Shown: one piece after another, positions 11,974 through 22,711 of the stretch
Layout: the number at the start of each line of letters is the position of its first letter
Position numbering within the stretch: the stretch's first letter is position 1
Assembly: GCA_023213395.1 (NCBI GenBank)
Contig: CM041465.1
Location: 82,343,741 to 82,407,740, forward strand
Direction: 5' to 3'
DNA length: 64,000 nt
Origin: Cycas panzhihuaensis
Lineage: Eukaryota; Cycadophyta
Translations under genes and position numbers: made by a program
Notes under the pieces: generated by a model
Seen by the model: only the letters and a program-made list of their open reading frames with translations
Database searches by the model: none
Told to the model about the DNA's origin: nothing

Positions 11974-12264
11974 TGTAGTGAGCCTTTACCACATGTTAGA
12001 GGATTAATAGGTTAGAAGGTTAAGGTTATGAGTACTTAATAATAGAGGAAATATATAATTAGTTAGCTTAGTGGTAAAATAATATAATAATAAGGTGACC
12101 ATTCTATATATACAACACCCTACCCATTAGATTCACTTTGGTGTCTATTAGTTCTCACTTGATGCTTTTTACATATATTATCTACTCCATCCACCTCCAC
12201 CATTTTTGGGTTATCTTATTCTTATTTCATATATTATAAAGGTAACAAGGGAAAGCTTGTTACA
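11974..12264 (+). repeat. LTR of F1 (5'), shared with F0
   Basis: Begins TGTAGTGAGCCTTTACCACA and ends AGCTTGTTACA. It aligns with 27497-27834, 52515-52828 and 53710-54040 (shared TTAGAGGRTTAATAGGTTA, a TATATATA box, and a CTCCATCCACCTCC-like pyrimidine tract). It lacks about 37 bp present in the other three copies (the segment ending TTGATGAATATAATC). Confidence 0.75.
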
Positions 12265-12266
12265 TG

Positions 12267-12278
12267 CGGTATTAGAGC
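12267..12278 (+). other. primer-binding site of F1
   Basis: CGGTATTAGAGC lies two bases after the LTR end, one mismatch from the TGGTATTAGAGC seen in the other copia elements here. Single copy. Confidence 0.55.
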
Positions 12279-12954
12279 AAGGTTATGTAGTAATTTTTTT
12301 TTCTATTTTAATGTACGGTTTAAAGGCATATTTAGGAGTATAAATACTAAATTTTTTAAAAAAATATGAAAATTTTGAGACAAAATCACTTGTTCTATAA
12401 ACTTTAAGTAGTTACACTATAGATTTTGTAGTAAAAGTATGAAAATTATAGCAAATTTAATTTTGATCTACTTTTCATTACCAACTTTGGAGCCAAATTT
12501 ACTACCTCAACTTCAAATGACCATAACTTTAACTGAAGGTACCCAAATAAACTCATATTTCCTTCTAATTATGTGCATTTTGAAGTCTACTTTCTAATAG
12601 AAGTGATCTTAAGTTAACTAGAGCTCTAAGTAAAAAGTTATTAGTGTTTTATTAAAAGGTATTATTATAGTCCTAGAAACCTTAATAATAAACCTCATTA
12701 AAATAAGTATACCTTTTGATATAGGTATCAAAATTTGATTCTATCTGAACCATTAGAATCATAATTTAAAGGCCATTATTTTGGGATATATTTTATGTAT
12801 TTTTAATCTATTTTTTATTAAATATTTAAAATTCAATATAATCCTTCTGTTTTATAAGGGTTTCTGTTAGTATTTCCTTTTATACTATTTGAGGCCATTT
12901 TGACTTTGGCTAGCTTATCATTACTCTTGAGGGTATAAGTATTCTTTTTATACT

Positions 12955-12956
<2 letters not shown>

Positions 12957-12994
<38 letters not shown>
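12957..12994. repeat. (AG)n microsatellite
   Basis: Nineteen uninterrupted AG units inside the F1 internal region. Confidence 0.95.
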
Positions 12995-12995
<1 letters not shown>

Positions 12996-13727
12996 CCTAA
13001 TTACTTGTAGGAATACACTCTCATTTTATGAAAAAATAGATCTTATTAATTAATTCTTTGACTTTAAATAATTCTTTTTCTCTTACTATGATGACCTCGA
13101 CCTCTCTATATTTAGGATGGATGGTCACATTTAGCTTCATGATTGGGGTACCACTTTCAAATAAGTCTTTAAACATTATTTTGAAATTTAATACTTTAAG
13201 CATGACTATGCTAAGATTATATTTACTATGTTATACTTAGAAGTGGATCTCCACAGAAAGGTTTATGTATTGTGTGACTCACATTCAAAACCATATTAGG
13301 CATCCTTCAAGATGGAACTTTAAAGGGAAATAGGAAATTTTATAACTAGTAGAGATTCTATATAACCTATTTAAGAGGGCTAAGATCACTTAACTAAAGA
13401 GGATGTGGAGGACCATATTCACTCAAATGAAGAGGAAGTTGAGAATAATATACAAGATCACTTAACTAAAATGGAAGTGGAGAATAATGTAGAAGACCAC
13501 TCAGTTGAGAAGAAATGGAAGGATCTTTATCACTCTTCCATGCATCATGAAGTAAGAAGCATCATCAATCAACAAGGTCTACTTCAAATAGGTTGTTATC
13601 ATTTAGGTTATAAGAATGTTTAGGACATTATTTTTATAAGTATCCATATTACTATACCATGTGCCCATATTTCTTTGGTTCTAGTAGCCAGATGAAGGAG
13701 TCATTCTTTTTTAGTTTATATCATCAA

Positions 13728-13732
13728 TTACA
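13728..13732. other. target-site duplication of C, left copy
   Basis: TTACA, repeated exactly at 27323-27327 directly after the other end of element C. Five bases is the usual copia duplication. Confidence 0.85.
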
Positions 13733-14044
13733 TGAAGGAATGATGGATCTAAGGAATAAATCACTCACATATACATAATAGCAATGGAGAATGAAAATGA
13801 AATGAAATAAGATATAAGAGCAAAGCTTAGAGGTAAGAATGAATAATGACTCCCTCCTTGAGATTTCACCTTCTATTATTGAAGGTGAGCATTAAGGTTA
13901 GGATTTTCCCACCTAATGACATAAACCTAAAATTATATCTAAATGTACTTAAAGTGTATTTCACTAAGAGACTAATACTAATAATATATCCTAAGGTCAC
14001 TTAATTAATCTATATAAATGACCTTGATATATTAACCTCTTTCA
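13733..14044 (-). repeat. 3' LTR of C
   Basis: In plus orientation it runs TGAAGGAATGATGGATCTA to ACCTCTTTCA. It matches 27011-27322 closely over its full length with no sizeable gap. Outside it (14045-14055, minus strand) is AAGGCGAAGAT, the polypurine tract. Confidence 0.9.
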
Positions 14045-14521
14045 ATCTTCGCCTTAATAGTGGAAGGCCATTTTGACAAAATCTATTTTATGAGGTCTTT
14101 ATTTGAGCCTCATTATTATATTGAAATTCTAACACTTTTATGGAAAAACCCTCATGGGGAATAAAAACCCATGGACTTTCTAAGATCTATAACCCCCTTC
14201 ATAAATCAAAATAGCTAAGGTGGCTCTTTGATGTAGCCTAAAACTTAAGCATCTTAAATATGCAGCTTAATTTACTAAGTCTCCATATACTGTTTGGTCA
14301 TCCCCTATGCTCTTTCAAGTTTACATAGATTTTAATTTTCTAAAACTAGTATAATCTTTATCCTTTTGTGCCTACATGGGGTTTTCATAAATAGGATAGA
14401 GTAAAGACTTGCTCTTATTCTTCCATACCTACAAGGGATTTTCATGAATAGAATAAAGTATGATGATCATGTTGCCATCTTCTTTGATCAGTCGAAGATG
14501 GAGGCCTTAGGGCTAAGCTAC

Positions 14522-17500
14522 CTTTAGAATTATTCAAACTTCACCTTTTGTAGAAGTTTGGTAAAGATATTGGTTATTTGATATGTTGTGGGGTAGTATT
14601 CTAGTTGAATTGTGCTGTCATGAACATGTTCTCTAATCCTATGGACTTTTATACTTATGTGTTTGATATGATTGTGAAATATAAGATTTTTTGCCATGTG
14701 GATTACTGATTGATTATCCACACAAAGTCTAGTAGGATTTGTTTAGGTGATATTTAATGTTTCTAATAATTTTCTAAGCCATATCACCTCCTTGCTAATA
14801 TCAAAAGTAGCAATGTATTCAACTTCAATAGTTAAATCAACAATTATCTTCTACCATCTAGATCTCCATGATATTGGCACTCTTCTAAGAAATGTTACAT
14901 ACCTAGACGTAGATCTTCCTATATTTTTATCTCCTGTAAAATCTAAGTCTGTGTATTTAAAAAGCTTAAATTCATTATTAGGTTCATACAATAGACCAAA
15001 TTGGTGGTTGTCTTTAGGTATTTTAACATTGGAACTGTAGCCTGCCAGTGATTCTACTTAGGATTTATCATGAATTGTATGAGAATACCGATAGAGTATG
15101 TAATATCTAGCCTTGTATTGGTAGTGTAGATGAGACTACCTACAAGATTCCTATAGGATGTTGTGTTCGCCTCCCTAGTGTTGCCATCAACTGAGAGTTT
15201 GGTATTAGGGCCCATAGGTAAAGCCATTGGTCAAACATCTTCTAACTAAAACTTAGTTAGAAGATCATTAATGTATTTTTCTTCAGAGAGGAAAATTTTT
15301 TCATTCTTGTGTATTACTTCAATTCCCAAGTAATATTTCATCAAACCAAGATATGACAATTCGAATATTTTGCTAAAGTCTTTTTCAACTAGCTTATTGC
15401 ATGTTCACTATTACCCATTACTAGCATGTCATCCACAAAGATTATGAAATAAGTGACTTTGTTCTTTTAGTGCTTGATGAATAATGTTGCATCAATATCT
15501 TAGTAGTCACAAATCTCGTATCCAAGTTGCCTCATTCTTTTAGACAACTTAGCAAACCAAGCATGAGGGGCTTGTTTAAGGCCATATAAGGACTTTCTGA
15601 GCCGACAAACCTTATTCTCTTGATCTTTAATCTCATATCCTTCTGGTTGAGCCATGTAAATTTCTTATTCAAGATCTCCATTAAGAAATGTTGTCTTAAT
15701 ATCAAGCTGGTGGATTTTCTAACCCTGTTGAGTAGCCAAGGCCATAAGAGTTCTAATTATAGGCCACTTGGTTATAGGTGCAAAGACTTTAGTGTAGTCA
15801 ATGCCTTCTCTTTGTATGAATCCTTTAGCTCCTAACCTTGCCTTATATTTTTTAAGGGTGTCATTTAATCTATATTTATTTTTTAATATCTATTTATTTT
15901 GAACTATCTTTCTGCCAAGTGGTAGACCAACGAGCTCTTATATACCATTTTTTATGAGAGATTAGTATTCTTCGTTCATTGTATTTCTTTAAACTATATG
16001 TTTTATAGCTTCTTGGTATAAGAGGGACTCTTTATTAAGATTAAGGTGTAGTTCTATTAGTTCAAGCTTAATATATAGTAATTCCTACATCCTTACTCTA
16101 TGGGAACTTGGAGTACTAGTTTTGCCCACCTCATCTGGTCATATGTCCTTATTAAGCTTGTGGGTTTCACGAGATCCTCAAGTTGGGAATGAAGTCTTCA
16201 TTTCGTCAACTTCTTGGTTCTCATCTTATTTATTAAAATTATCATTTTGTGAGGAGGATGTTGATGCACCTGAGGAAGATGGTCCTTCTACCACTATTTT
16301 GCCTTTGTCAATTGAAGGTGGAGAGGATGATTCTTCTATAATATATTTACCTTTGTCAACTATGTTATCTTCAAAGGATGGTGTTGGATATGTACTTATC
16401 AGTTCAGAGTCATAACTTATATCCTCTAAGGCTCTATTATCAGCTTCTAATATTTAGAGTAATTTATATCTATCCTCCTCCAAAATGTTAAAATCTAAAT
16501 ATATAGTTAATAATATTATTATAGTGACGTAAGGGTATTTTAGAGTCTAGTACAAGCAATTGATCCTCTATATCCATAAAAATGACATCTCTAGTAATGA
16601 TGATTTTTTGTTATGAAGGTATAAAGACCTTATACCCTTTCTTATCCATAGTGTATCTAATAAAGATACTTTTAAGTACCCCTAGCTAGAGTTTATTTTG
16701 ATCTACATCTAAAATATGGCATAGCATATAGAGCCAAAAATTTTAAAGTAGTGAATAATGGGGGCTTGTCCTGACCACTTTTCATTAGATGATTGTCCTT
16801 CCTTTGATGGGCGAACAACATTGATATAATAAATAGTTGTCCAGATGGTTTTAGCCCATAGGTAGACAGATACATTTTTGTATACAAACATAACTTAAGC
16901 CATGTTCATAATTACTGTTCATGTGCTCAACAACTTCATTTTGTTGTGGGATACCTACTACTTTTATTTGATGTTTGATGCCATTGTCTCGAAGGTAGCT
17001 TTCAAACTCATGTGAGATATATTCGCCACCATTATCAGTTCAAAGACATTTAAGTTGATAACCTGACTCTTTTTTAATGTGGGCTTTGAATTCTTTGAAT
17101 ACATAGAAGGCTTCATCTTTCTTATATAGAAAATCTACCCATACTTTTCTAGTGAAATCATCAATAAAAGAGATGTAATATAACTTGCTCTTTAGTGAAG
17201 GAATTGGTATTAGTCTACACAAATCAGAGTGTACCAATTATAAGGGATGGCTCAATTTTTACTAACTTTTGAGAAAGGGTTGTCGATGAGATTTAGTAAT
17301 GATATAAGCTTCACATTTAAAGGGATTATAGGAGAACTTTGGAAGATTTAGAAGAGTGTTACAAAGATCACTAAGTCTATCAATGTGAATATGGCCTATG
17401 TGAGCATGCCAAAGAGCTTCTAGTGATAATGTTGGATGGATCAAAATAGTGTTAAATATAAATTCTTCATCATCACAAGGGCTTTGGGCACAATAGGCTT

Positions 17501-18038
17501 CAGAAGATAGAGAGCCATTTAGTCGAAAGAGTTTATTACTGAGATGTCTAGTTAAGACCACTCAATCAGTTAGAGGATGAATGACTTGGAGAGTCTAGTT
17601 ATTTTTGGTTACATTCAGATTAAATCCATGAGAGAAAAGTGTGGATAAGAAGAGCAAGTTTTATTTGAGATTGGGTATGTATAAGACATCAAGCAATGTA
17701 AAATATCTTAAGCCTATGAGTTTTAGGCGAATGTTACCAATTCCTTCAATAGGTTATTGTGATTTATCAATCATGTGAGCAACTCCTTAAATATTTGAGT
17801 TAAATGTTTGATATAGATTGCGATTGCATGCCATATATTGAGTTACCCTTGTGTCCATAATCCATTGTCCATCAATTGAAGCCATACTATTTGTAGTTCC
17901 AATAGGGCTTGTCATTGATAAAGGGAATTTACAAGTGATATATCCACATCAAACTTCAAAGTATCTTAGTTGTTGGTCAATGGCATTTGATGCTGAAGAT
18001 CCCTTAATTCTTTGAAAGCGTATTTTTACAAATCTTTC
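14522..18038 (-). pseudogene. pol: copia pol of C: protease, integrase, RT, RNase H
   Basis: Decayed polyprotein in copia order. Nearest its start are protease-region remnants (SIDGQWIMDT, ITCKFPLS; 17860-17930), then GAG-pre-integrase (LWHAHIGHIHIDRLSDLCN, 17350-17420), the integrase core (FIDDFTRKVWVDFLYKK, 17100-17170) and RT. RT includes a QLDIKTTFLNGDLE segment, a KSLYGLKQAPHAW segment (about 15560-15700) and a catalytic box reading FVDDMLV at about 15420-15450. RNase H is left-most (DNQSVIHMAKN, IFTKLLQKVKF; 14530-14721). Frames are broken by stops throughout. Open scraps at 17262-17561, 17040-17237 and 14530-14721 are parts of this one gene. Confidence 0.85.
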
Positions 18039-18043
18039 ACCAT
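18039..18043. other. target-site duplication of D, left copy
   Basis: ACCAT before the D 5' LTR, against ACCAC at 24031-24035 after its 3' LTR. Four of five bases match, as expected for an aged duplication. Confidence 0.6.
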
Positions 18044-18243
18044 TGTTGGACTGTAATGTCATCACTCAACTCCCTCTTACCTACTAGGATTGTGCACCTC
18101 AATTTAGACATCTAATGCTCAACATGTCATAGGTAAGTTATGGTAAGTTAATGTTAATTTGAGTTAGTTTATTTGAGTTAAGTTACATTATTTTATTATT
18201 AATTTAAATTCAAGGGTTGAGGAGTTCCCCTCCTCCCCTAAAA

Positions 18244-18255
18244 CTATTTATATTA
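18244..18255 (+). promoter_or_regulatory. TATA box of the D LTR
   Basis: CTATTTATATTA, about 10 bp after the GA/CT stem. A start site 25-30 bp downstream would place the 18272-18287 hairpin at or very near the capped end of the RNA. The same arrangement occurs in E (AGTATATATC). Confidence 0.5.
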
Positions 18256-18271
18256 TGGGGTGTACAACCCT

Positions 18272-18287
18272 GGTGTCTTTAGACACC
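18272..18287 (+). promoter_or_regulatory. cap-proximal hairpin GGTGTC-TTTA-GACACC
   Basis: Perfect six-pair stem with a four-base loop, just after AACCCT. Equivalent stems sit at the same place in E (GGTGTT-CTTC-AACACC, 46507-46522) and G (GATGTC-TTTA-GATATC, minus, 7155-7170). Two stem positions differ in a pair-preserving way. Confidence 0.6.
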
Positions 18288-18497
18288 GCCTCCTTTGAGG
18301 ATATTTATCATGCTCTCAACAACAATGGATTGAAGACAATGCTATCATACTCTCATAGTTCATTTGTACAACATCGATCTACATTACTACATTATTACAT
18401 AGATTTGTATTGAATATTTAATACAATACTATTATTTTGAATATATTGAAGTTTATTATATCTTCTGCCTATTCTCCTGTTATATATTTCCAACATT

Positions 18498-18629
18498 TGG
18501 TATCAGAGCAGTTTAGCTACATTATATTCCATCATTTGGTATTAGAGCACTTAGAGCTACATTCTACTTCCTTCATTTGGTATCAGAGCAGTTTAGCTAC
18601 ATTCTATTTCCTACATTTGGTATCAGAGT
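18498..18629 (+). other. fourfold tandem primer-binding site of D
   Basis: TGGTATCAGAGC-type sites begin at 18498, 18537, 18578 and 18618 (steps of 39, 41 and 40 bp), each inside a unit of the form CATTTGGTATCAGAGCAGTT followed by AGCTACATT. The first three lie in the LTR and recur in the 3' LTR at 23913, 23952 and 23993. The fourth follows the LTR end by two bases and is the functional primer site. Confidence 0.85.
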
Positions 18630-21600
18630 AGGCAATTGCTGACCTACTGAAGTTTTGAAGAAGAGCAACTAGATTTACTGGCATTTTACGACAGATTTGC
18701 TTACAAGCAAGAAATATTAACTATATTTATTTTCTGAAAAAATTCAACAAGTTTTTATATATTTTTCATCAAGATTTACTTATTATTGAGTAATTTTTGT
18801 GATATAACAAGTATTTTTTTAGATTTTTCACAGAATTATGCAGATTTATAAAAGATTTCAACTACAAGCTATACTTTTTCAAAGATTTGTGAAGGAGATT
18901 AACAGTTTTCAGCTACAAGCAAGACTCATACAAGTTTTCTTCAAAATCTACTACATTTCACTTCAGATCTGCTACATAGTCTACATATCTGCTTATTTCA
19001 GCAAGGTTTTCACTATTTTCTAATATATTTGTTTAGATCTATATTTATTTGGATATAGATCTGCTATACTCACATCAGATCTACATTATTTAGCTTAAGA
19101 TCTGCTTATTTTATCAAGTTTTTTCAGCATTTTTTGTTACATTTAGTTCAGATCTGTTGTATTTCATTTCAGATCTATATTTTTCATTATACTTTTGACT
19201 ATATTTTTAAGTTTTTTCTATAGACCTACAGCTTTTGGGTGCATATTCTACCCACCAAATCATTTGTTACAGTAGATCTGCCTATATTCAACGTGTGAGG
19301 AAGAAGATTTATCTATTGGAACCTTTTGAAGCTTATTTTCAGCTATAAAGCCAGCTACAGCTGCGTGTTCCAGGTTCTTTAGTTCCATTTTCAAATTTAC
19401 ACATATTTTATATATCTGCTCAATATATTCCTTTGAAATTTTTCAAATACAAATATATAAACATTTTTTATGATATATTCTCTTCGAAATATTTGAAAAA
19501 TTTATCAATATTGTGACTCTGTTATATGAGTATATTGCTCCATTAAGTTGTTTTACTGTTATTATTTGAAGAAATTTCTGTAAAATCTCTGTGCATATAT
19601 AAATAATTACCATTTTTCAATTGATTTTAGAATAGATTTATCCATATTCATATTCAAAATAAATTGAAGAATTTACTGAAATTATAAATTAGCATAATCT
19701 TCATTTTTTTGTAAGAATACCACATAGAATCTTCCCAGTGATTGGGTGAGTTACTCAGATAAAACCCTCTATCATACAGATTCTTTGTCATGCATTGAAC
19801 CTAATCCCAATCTGCAGTATTCCATAGCAAAAGCACTTCAATCTCTTTGAATACCCATTTTTGTTTCAGTACATTTAAAAACCTCAGATACAAATATATA
19901 TTCCTTTTCAACAAAAACCAACATTTTTTGGTACAAATATATGATTTTTTAAATTTTTTCTTCATTTTATATCAAGATAGGCATAGTGTGCTTTCTTGTT
20001 TTGGTAGTTGATTTGTATTCAACTTTACAGTCGATCTCTCTTTTATCTAAATTCTATATGGTAAAGATTCAGGTGACTGCATATGAAAGTGCATAATCAA
20101 AGAAGGAACCTGTCTTGAGGATCAAAGTTTTTCTTTCCAGAGAACTTGAGATCCTCATAAAAGACCTCCCTGGTTTATTTTTTTGTTGTTATAGTTTTTA
20201 CATATAGCACGTGAAGCCCATCAACAGAAATAACCTAACCAATAATATACAAAGCTACACATAAACATATTTGCTGAAAAAGCGGATAAGAGTCTCAACT
20301 AAGTTAAACAGAAAATCCACTCAACACAGTAGACATTCATTATTGTTGCTCCCTTTCATTCTATTGCTACGATTGTTTCCACCATTGTAAAGCGGCATCT
20401 ACACTTGTGCTTTCTAGTAATATTATTTGAGTGATCTCTTCAAAATGAAGATTGTGACCGTTGAAGCTTCTGAGTGATGTTCTGTTAGCATGATGTTGTT
20501 CCTCACTTGATCTCCACTCTAAGACAAAGATAAATACCTTTCGTTTATGGAGAAGAGTTTTCCGTATTCTACTCTAGATATTCTCGCTCAGTCGTAATTC
20601 TGGCAACCTATATGCTCTTAATAACTATGCTATATACTCTCAATAACAGCGCTATCTACAGTTTCTTTAGTTTTGGGTACGGTGCCAGGTTCTCTAGTTC
20701 CAGGTACCGTCCCAAGTAATAACAGCGGAGCGGCATCCTACCTTCTTGATCTTCTGGCATCTTACTAACAACGCCGTCTTCCGTGGCAGGTAATGGCGGC
20801 TCCTTGATTGATTAGCGCACAGTATATCTTCTCTTCTCTGTTTCCACGTAATTAATACCCTGACCTTTTCTCCCACATAGTGGCGTGGAGCTAATACCCT
20901 GAGCTTTCTCCCATGCAGTGGCGCGCAGCTAATACCTGAGCTCCCATGCAGTCTATATGCCTTCTTCGTCCTCTGCACCTCCCAGCTAATGTACATCGAT
21001 TATGGCAGCAAGCAATAATAATAGCACAGCTAATACCAGTAAGCAATAACAATAGCGCAGCTAATACCTGAGCTCCCACGTAGTCTCTACGCCTTCTTCG
21101 TCCTCTACACCTCATCTAGCTAACGCCCATCGATTACAGCAGCAAGCAATAACAATATTATAGATAAACGATGCCGTAATAACAATATTATATATAAATA
21201 TAATATAGATAAATGCCCATTACGGCCGAATTAAATATATATATGCTGCGCAATGCCCATCAATTGCGGCCGACGCGTTCCTTTTTAAAACGTTTATAAA
21301 AAAAATTAATTGTATTTTATACAATTTGAAATCTAGGGTTTTGAAAATCCTAGTTCTCTTACAACTCAGCCCCCAATCATAAGAGACTATCACGTGACCT
21401 CTGTTGTTATCACAAGGGCCCAACAACTTTATAAAAAAAAAAAAATTCTTTTATTTTTTTTAATTTTTTATAAGGTTATTGGCGTTGTTTTGCCATAACT
21501 CTTTGCTAGAGCATCATTTTCTGACGAAACCACTTCCATTAGATCAGAAATTTTTTGTACACCAATTTTGACTAGTCATATGACCAATTTGGTGTCGATT

Positions 21601-22711
21601 TGACCCTGTTTCGGCCAATTTAATGTCAGACATTCAAAATTTCAGTCTTTTTTCACACTTTTAACAAAATCACTTTTAGAACCGACTGTAATTTATTACT
21701 GGTAAATTATTTTCTACCCAGATTTCTTCTATAACAATCCACACTCTATAAACTTAAATACCCACTTCTTATTTTAATTTTTTGAATTCATTTTCATTAG
21801 TATTTTAATCGCTAAAAGTGGGAATTTAGTTATTTTTTAGCCTATTTCTTAACAGTTTTACATAAAGACACATGTTACCATTTTTGCTATAACTTTTTTA
21901 TTTTGTATCAGATTTTAATTCTGTTAGTTTTGTTGGGAAGATGACTCAATTCTCTTTGAGTTTATATAATGTTTTATACATTTTGACATATTTTTCCTAA
22001 TTTTCAAATCATTCAAAGTAGAGGTACTTTATTGCCTCAAATCTGTTATTTTTACACATTTTTTAATATATTTTTTTAAAACTTTTTAATTGAAAGTATA
22101 TTGAATAATTTTATAAATAATATTTGATCACCTTACATCATTTTATAAGTATTTTGTTAGCATTTTGACCCCCTGCTCCTGTTTAGCCTTAAAATGAGGC
22201 ATGTACCTTTGATTTACTAAAACTTGATTTCTAGGAACCCGTTTTTAGAACGGTCAGTTCTGTTGGGTTCATATTTTGTTTATATTTATACTCGTAATGT
22301 TTTATATCATTTTGATATCATTTAATATACTTTTGAATCCCTCAAACCTAAGGTTATCATTCAAACCTTCTTTTAAGGAGCATATTAATTTTTTTACTAA
22401 AAATTTATTTATATTGTTATTTTTTTAAGTGAAAAATACTTTTATATATTTCATTTTTAGCATTTTACATTATTATCAAGGCAAAAGATCTTTATATGTG
22501 CTCTTATATTCCCTTTATCTCAAAGTTTATTTGAAAGATGTACCTATATTAAAAAGTTATTTTATCATTTAAAAAAAAAAAGATTATTTCCCTATTATGC
22601 CTAGTTGATTGACTTTCTAAAGGCCATTTGAAATCATATATATTCATTAATTTACTGATATTTTAACTTGTTAAAGCATATTCATTCTACATACTAAAGT
22701 TGTTTGATAAA
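18616..22711 (+). other. long non-coding leader of D
   Basis: About 4.1 kb with no credible gene. 18900-19280 is rich in AGATCT palindromes. 20650-21260 is a GC-rich island with an internal tandem duplication (20928-21158). The rest is T-rich. The open frames on the minus strand at 20694-21115 and 21220-21426 fall in the island and have no known motifs. Confidence 0.6.
20650..21260. repeat. GC-rich island with about 128 bp tandem duplication in the D leader
   Basis: The unit CGCAGCTAATACCTGAGCTC ... GCCTTCTTCGTCCTCT ... CATCGATTA ... GCAGCAAGCAATAA occurs at about 20922-21050 and again at 21056-21158. Shorter AGCTAATACC echoes occur from 20887. Base composition differs sharply from the surrounding leader. 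Confidence 0.65.

Larger units (their letters stand above)
12265..13732 (+). other. F1 internal region, left part
   Basis: Non-coding. 12290-12640 aligns with 52850-53180 of F2. An open frame without ATG at 13405-13623 encodes an acidic, repetitive peptide (EEEVENN, MEVENNVEDH), and its start codon would be GTG. Homologous F2 sequence near 53470-53520 is not open, so it is probably not a gene. Two further overlapping open frames near 13021-13240 lie on opposite strands and look fortuitous. Confidence 0.5.
18044..18615 (+). repeat. 5' LTR of D
   Basis: Starts TGTTGGACTGTAATGTCATC and ends TTTCCTACA. It contains two donor-like AGGTAAGTT/TGGTAAGTT words (18131-18149), a GAGGAG/CTCCTC stem (18219-18235), a TATA box, a hairpin GGTGTC-TTTA-GACACC (18272-18287), and three embedded primer-site copies near its end. 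An apparent inner end, CCAACA at 18495, precedes the first embedded copy. Comparison with the 3' LTR shows that the real repeat runs on to 18615. Confidence 0.85.

Noticed and set aside
13021-13240. Two overlapping 60-codon frames on opposite strands
   Set aside because: Short, mutually antisense and without motifs. The area aligns with non-coding F internal sequence.
13405-13623. Acidic 72-codon frame in F1 as a possible gene
   Set aside because: It lacks an ATG, and the homologous stretch of F2 is not open.
18044-18496. D LTR ending at CCAACA (18495), giving a perfect TGTTGG...CCAACA pair
   Set aside because: The two LTRs remain alignable for another 120 bp, and a target duplication is found only with the longer end (18615/24030).
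20694-21426. Minus-strand open frames rich in Arg and Cys
   Set aside because: They cover the tandem GC-rich island of the D leader and repeat with it. No known domain.
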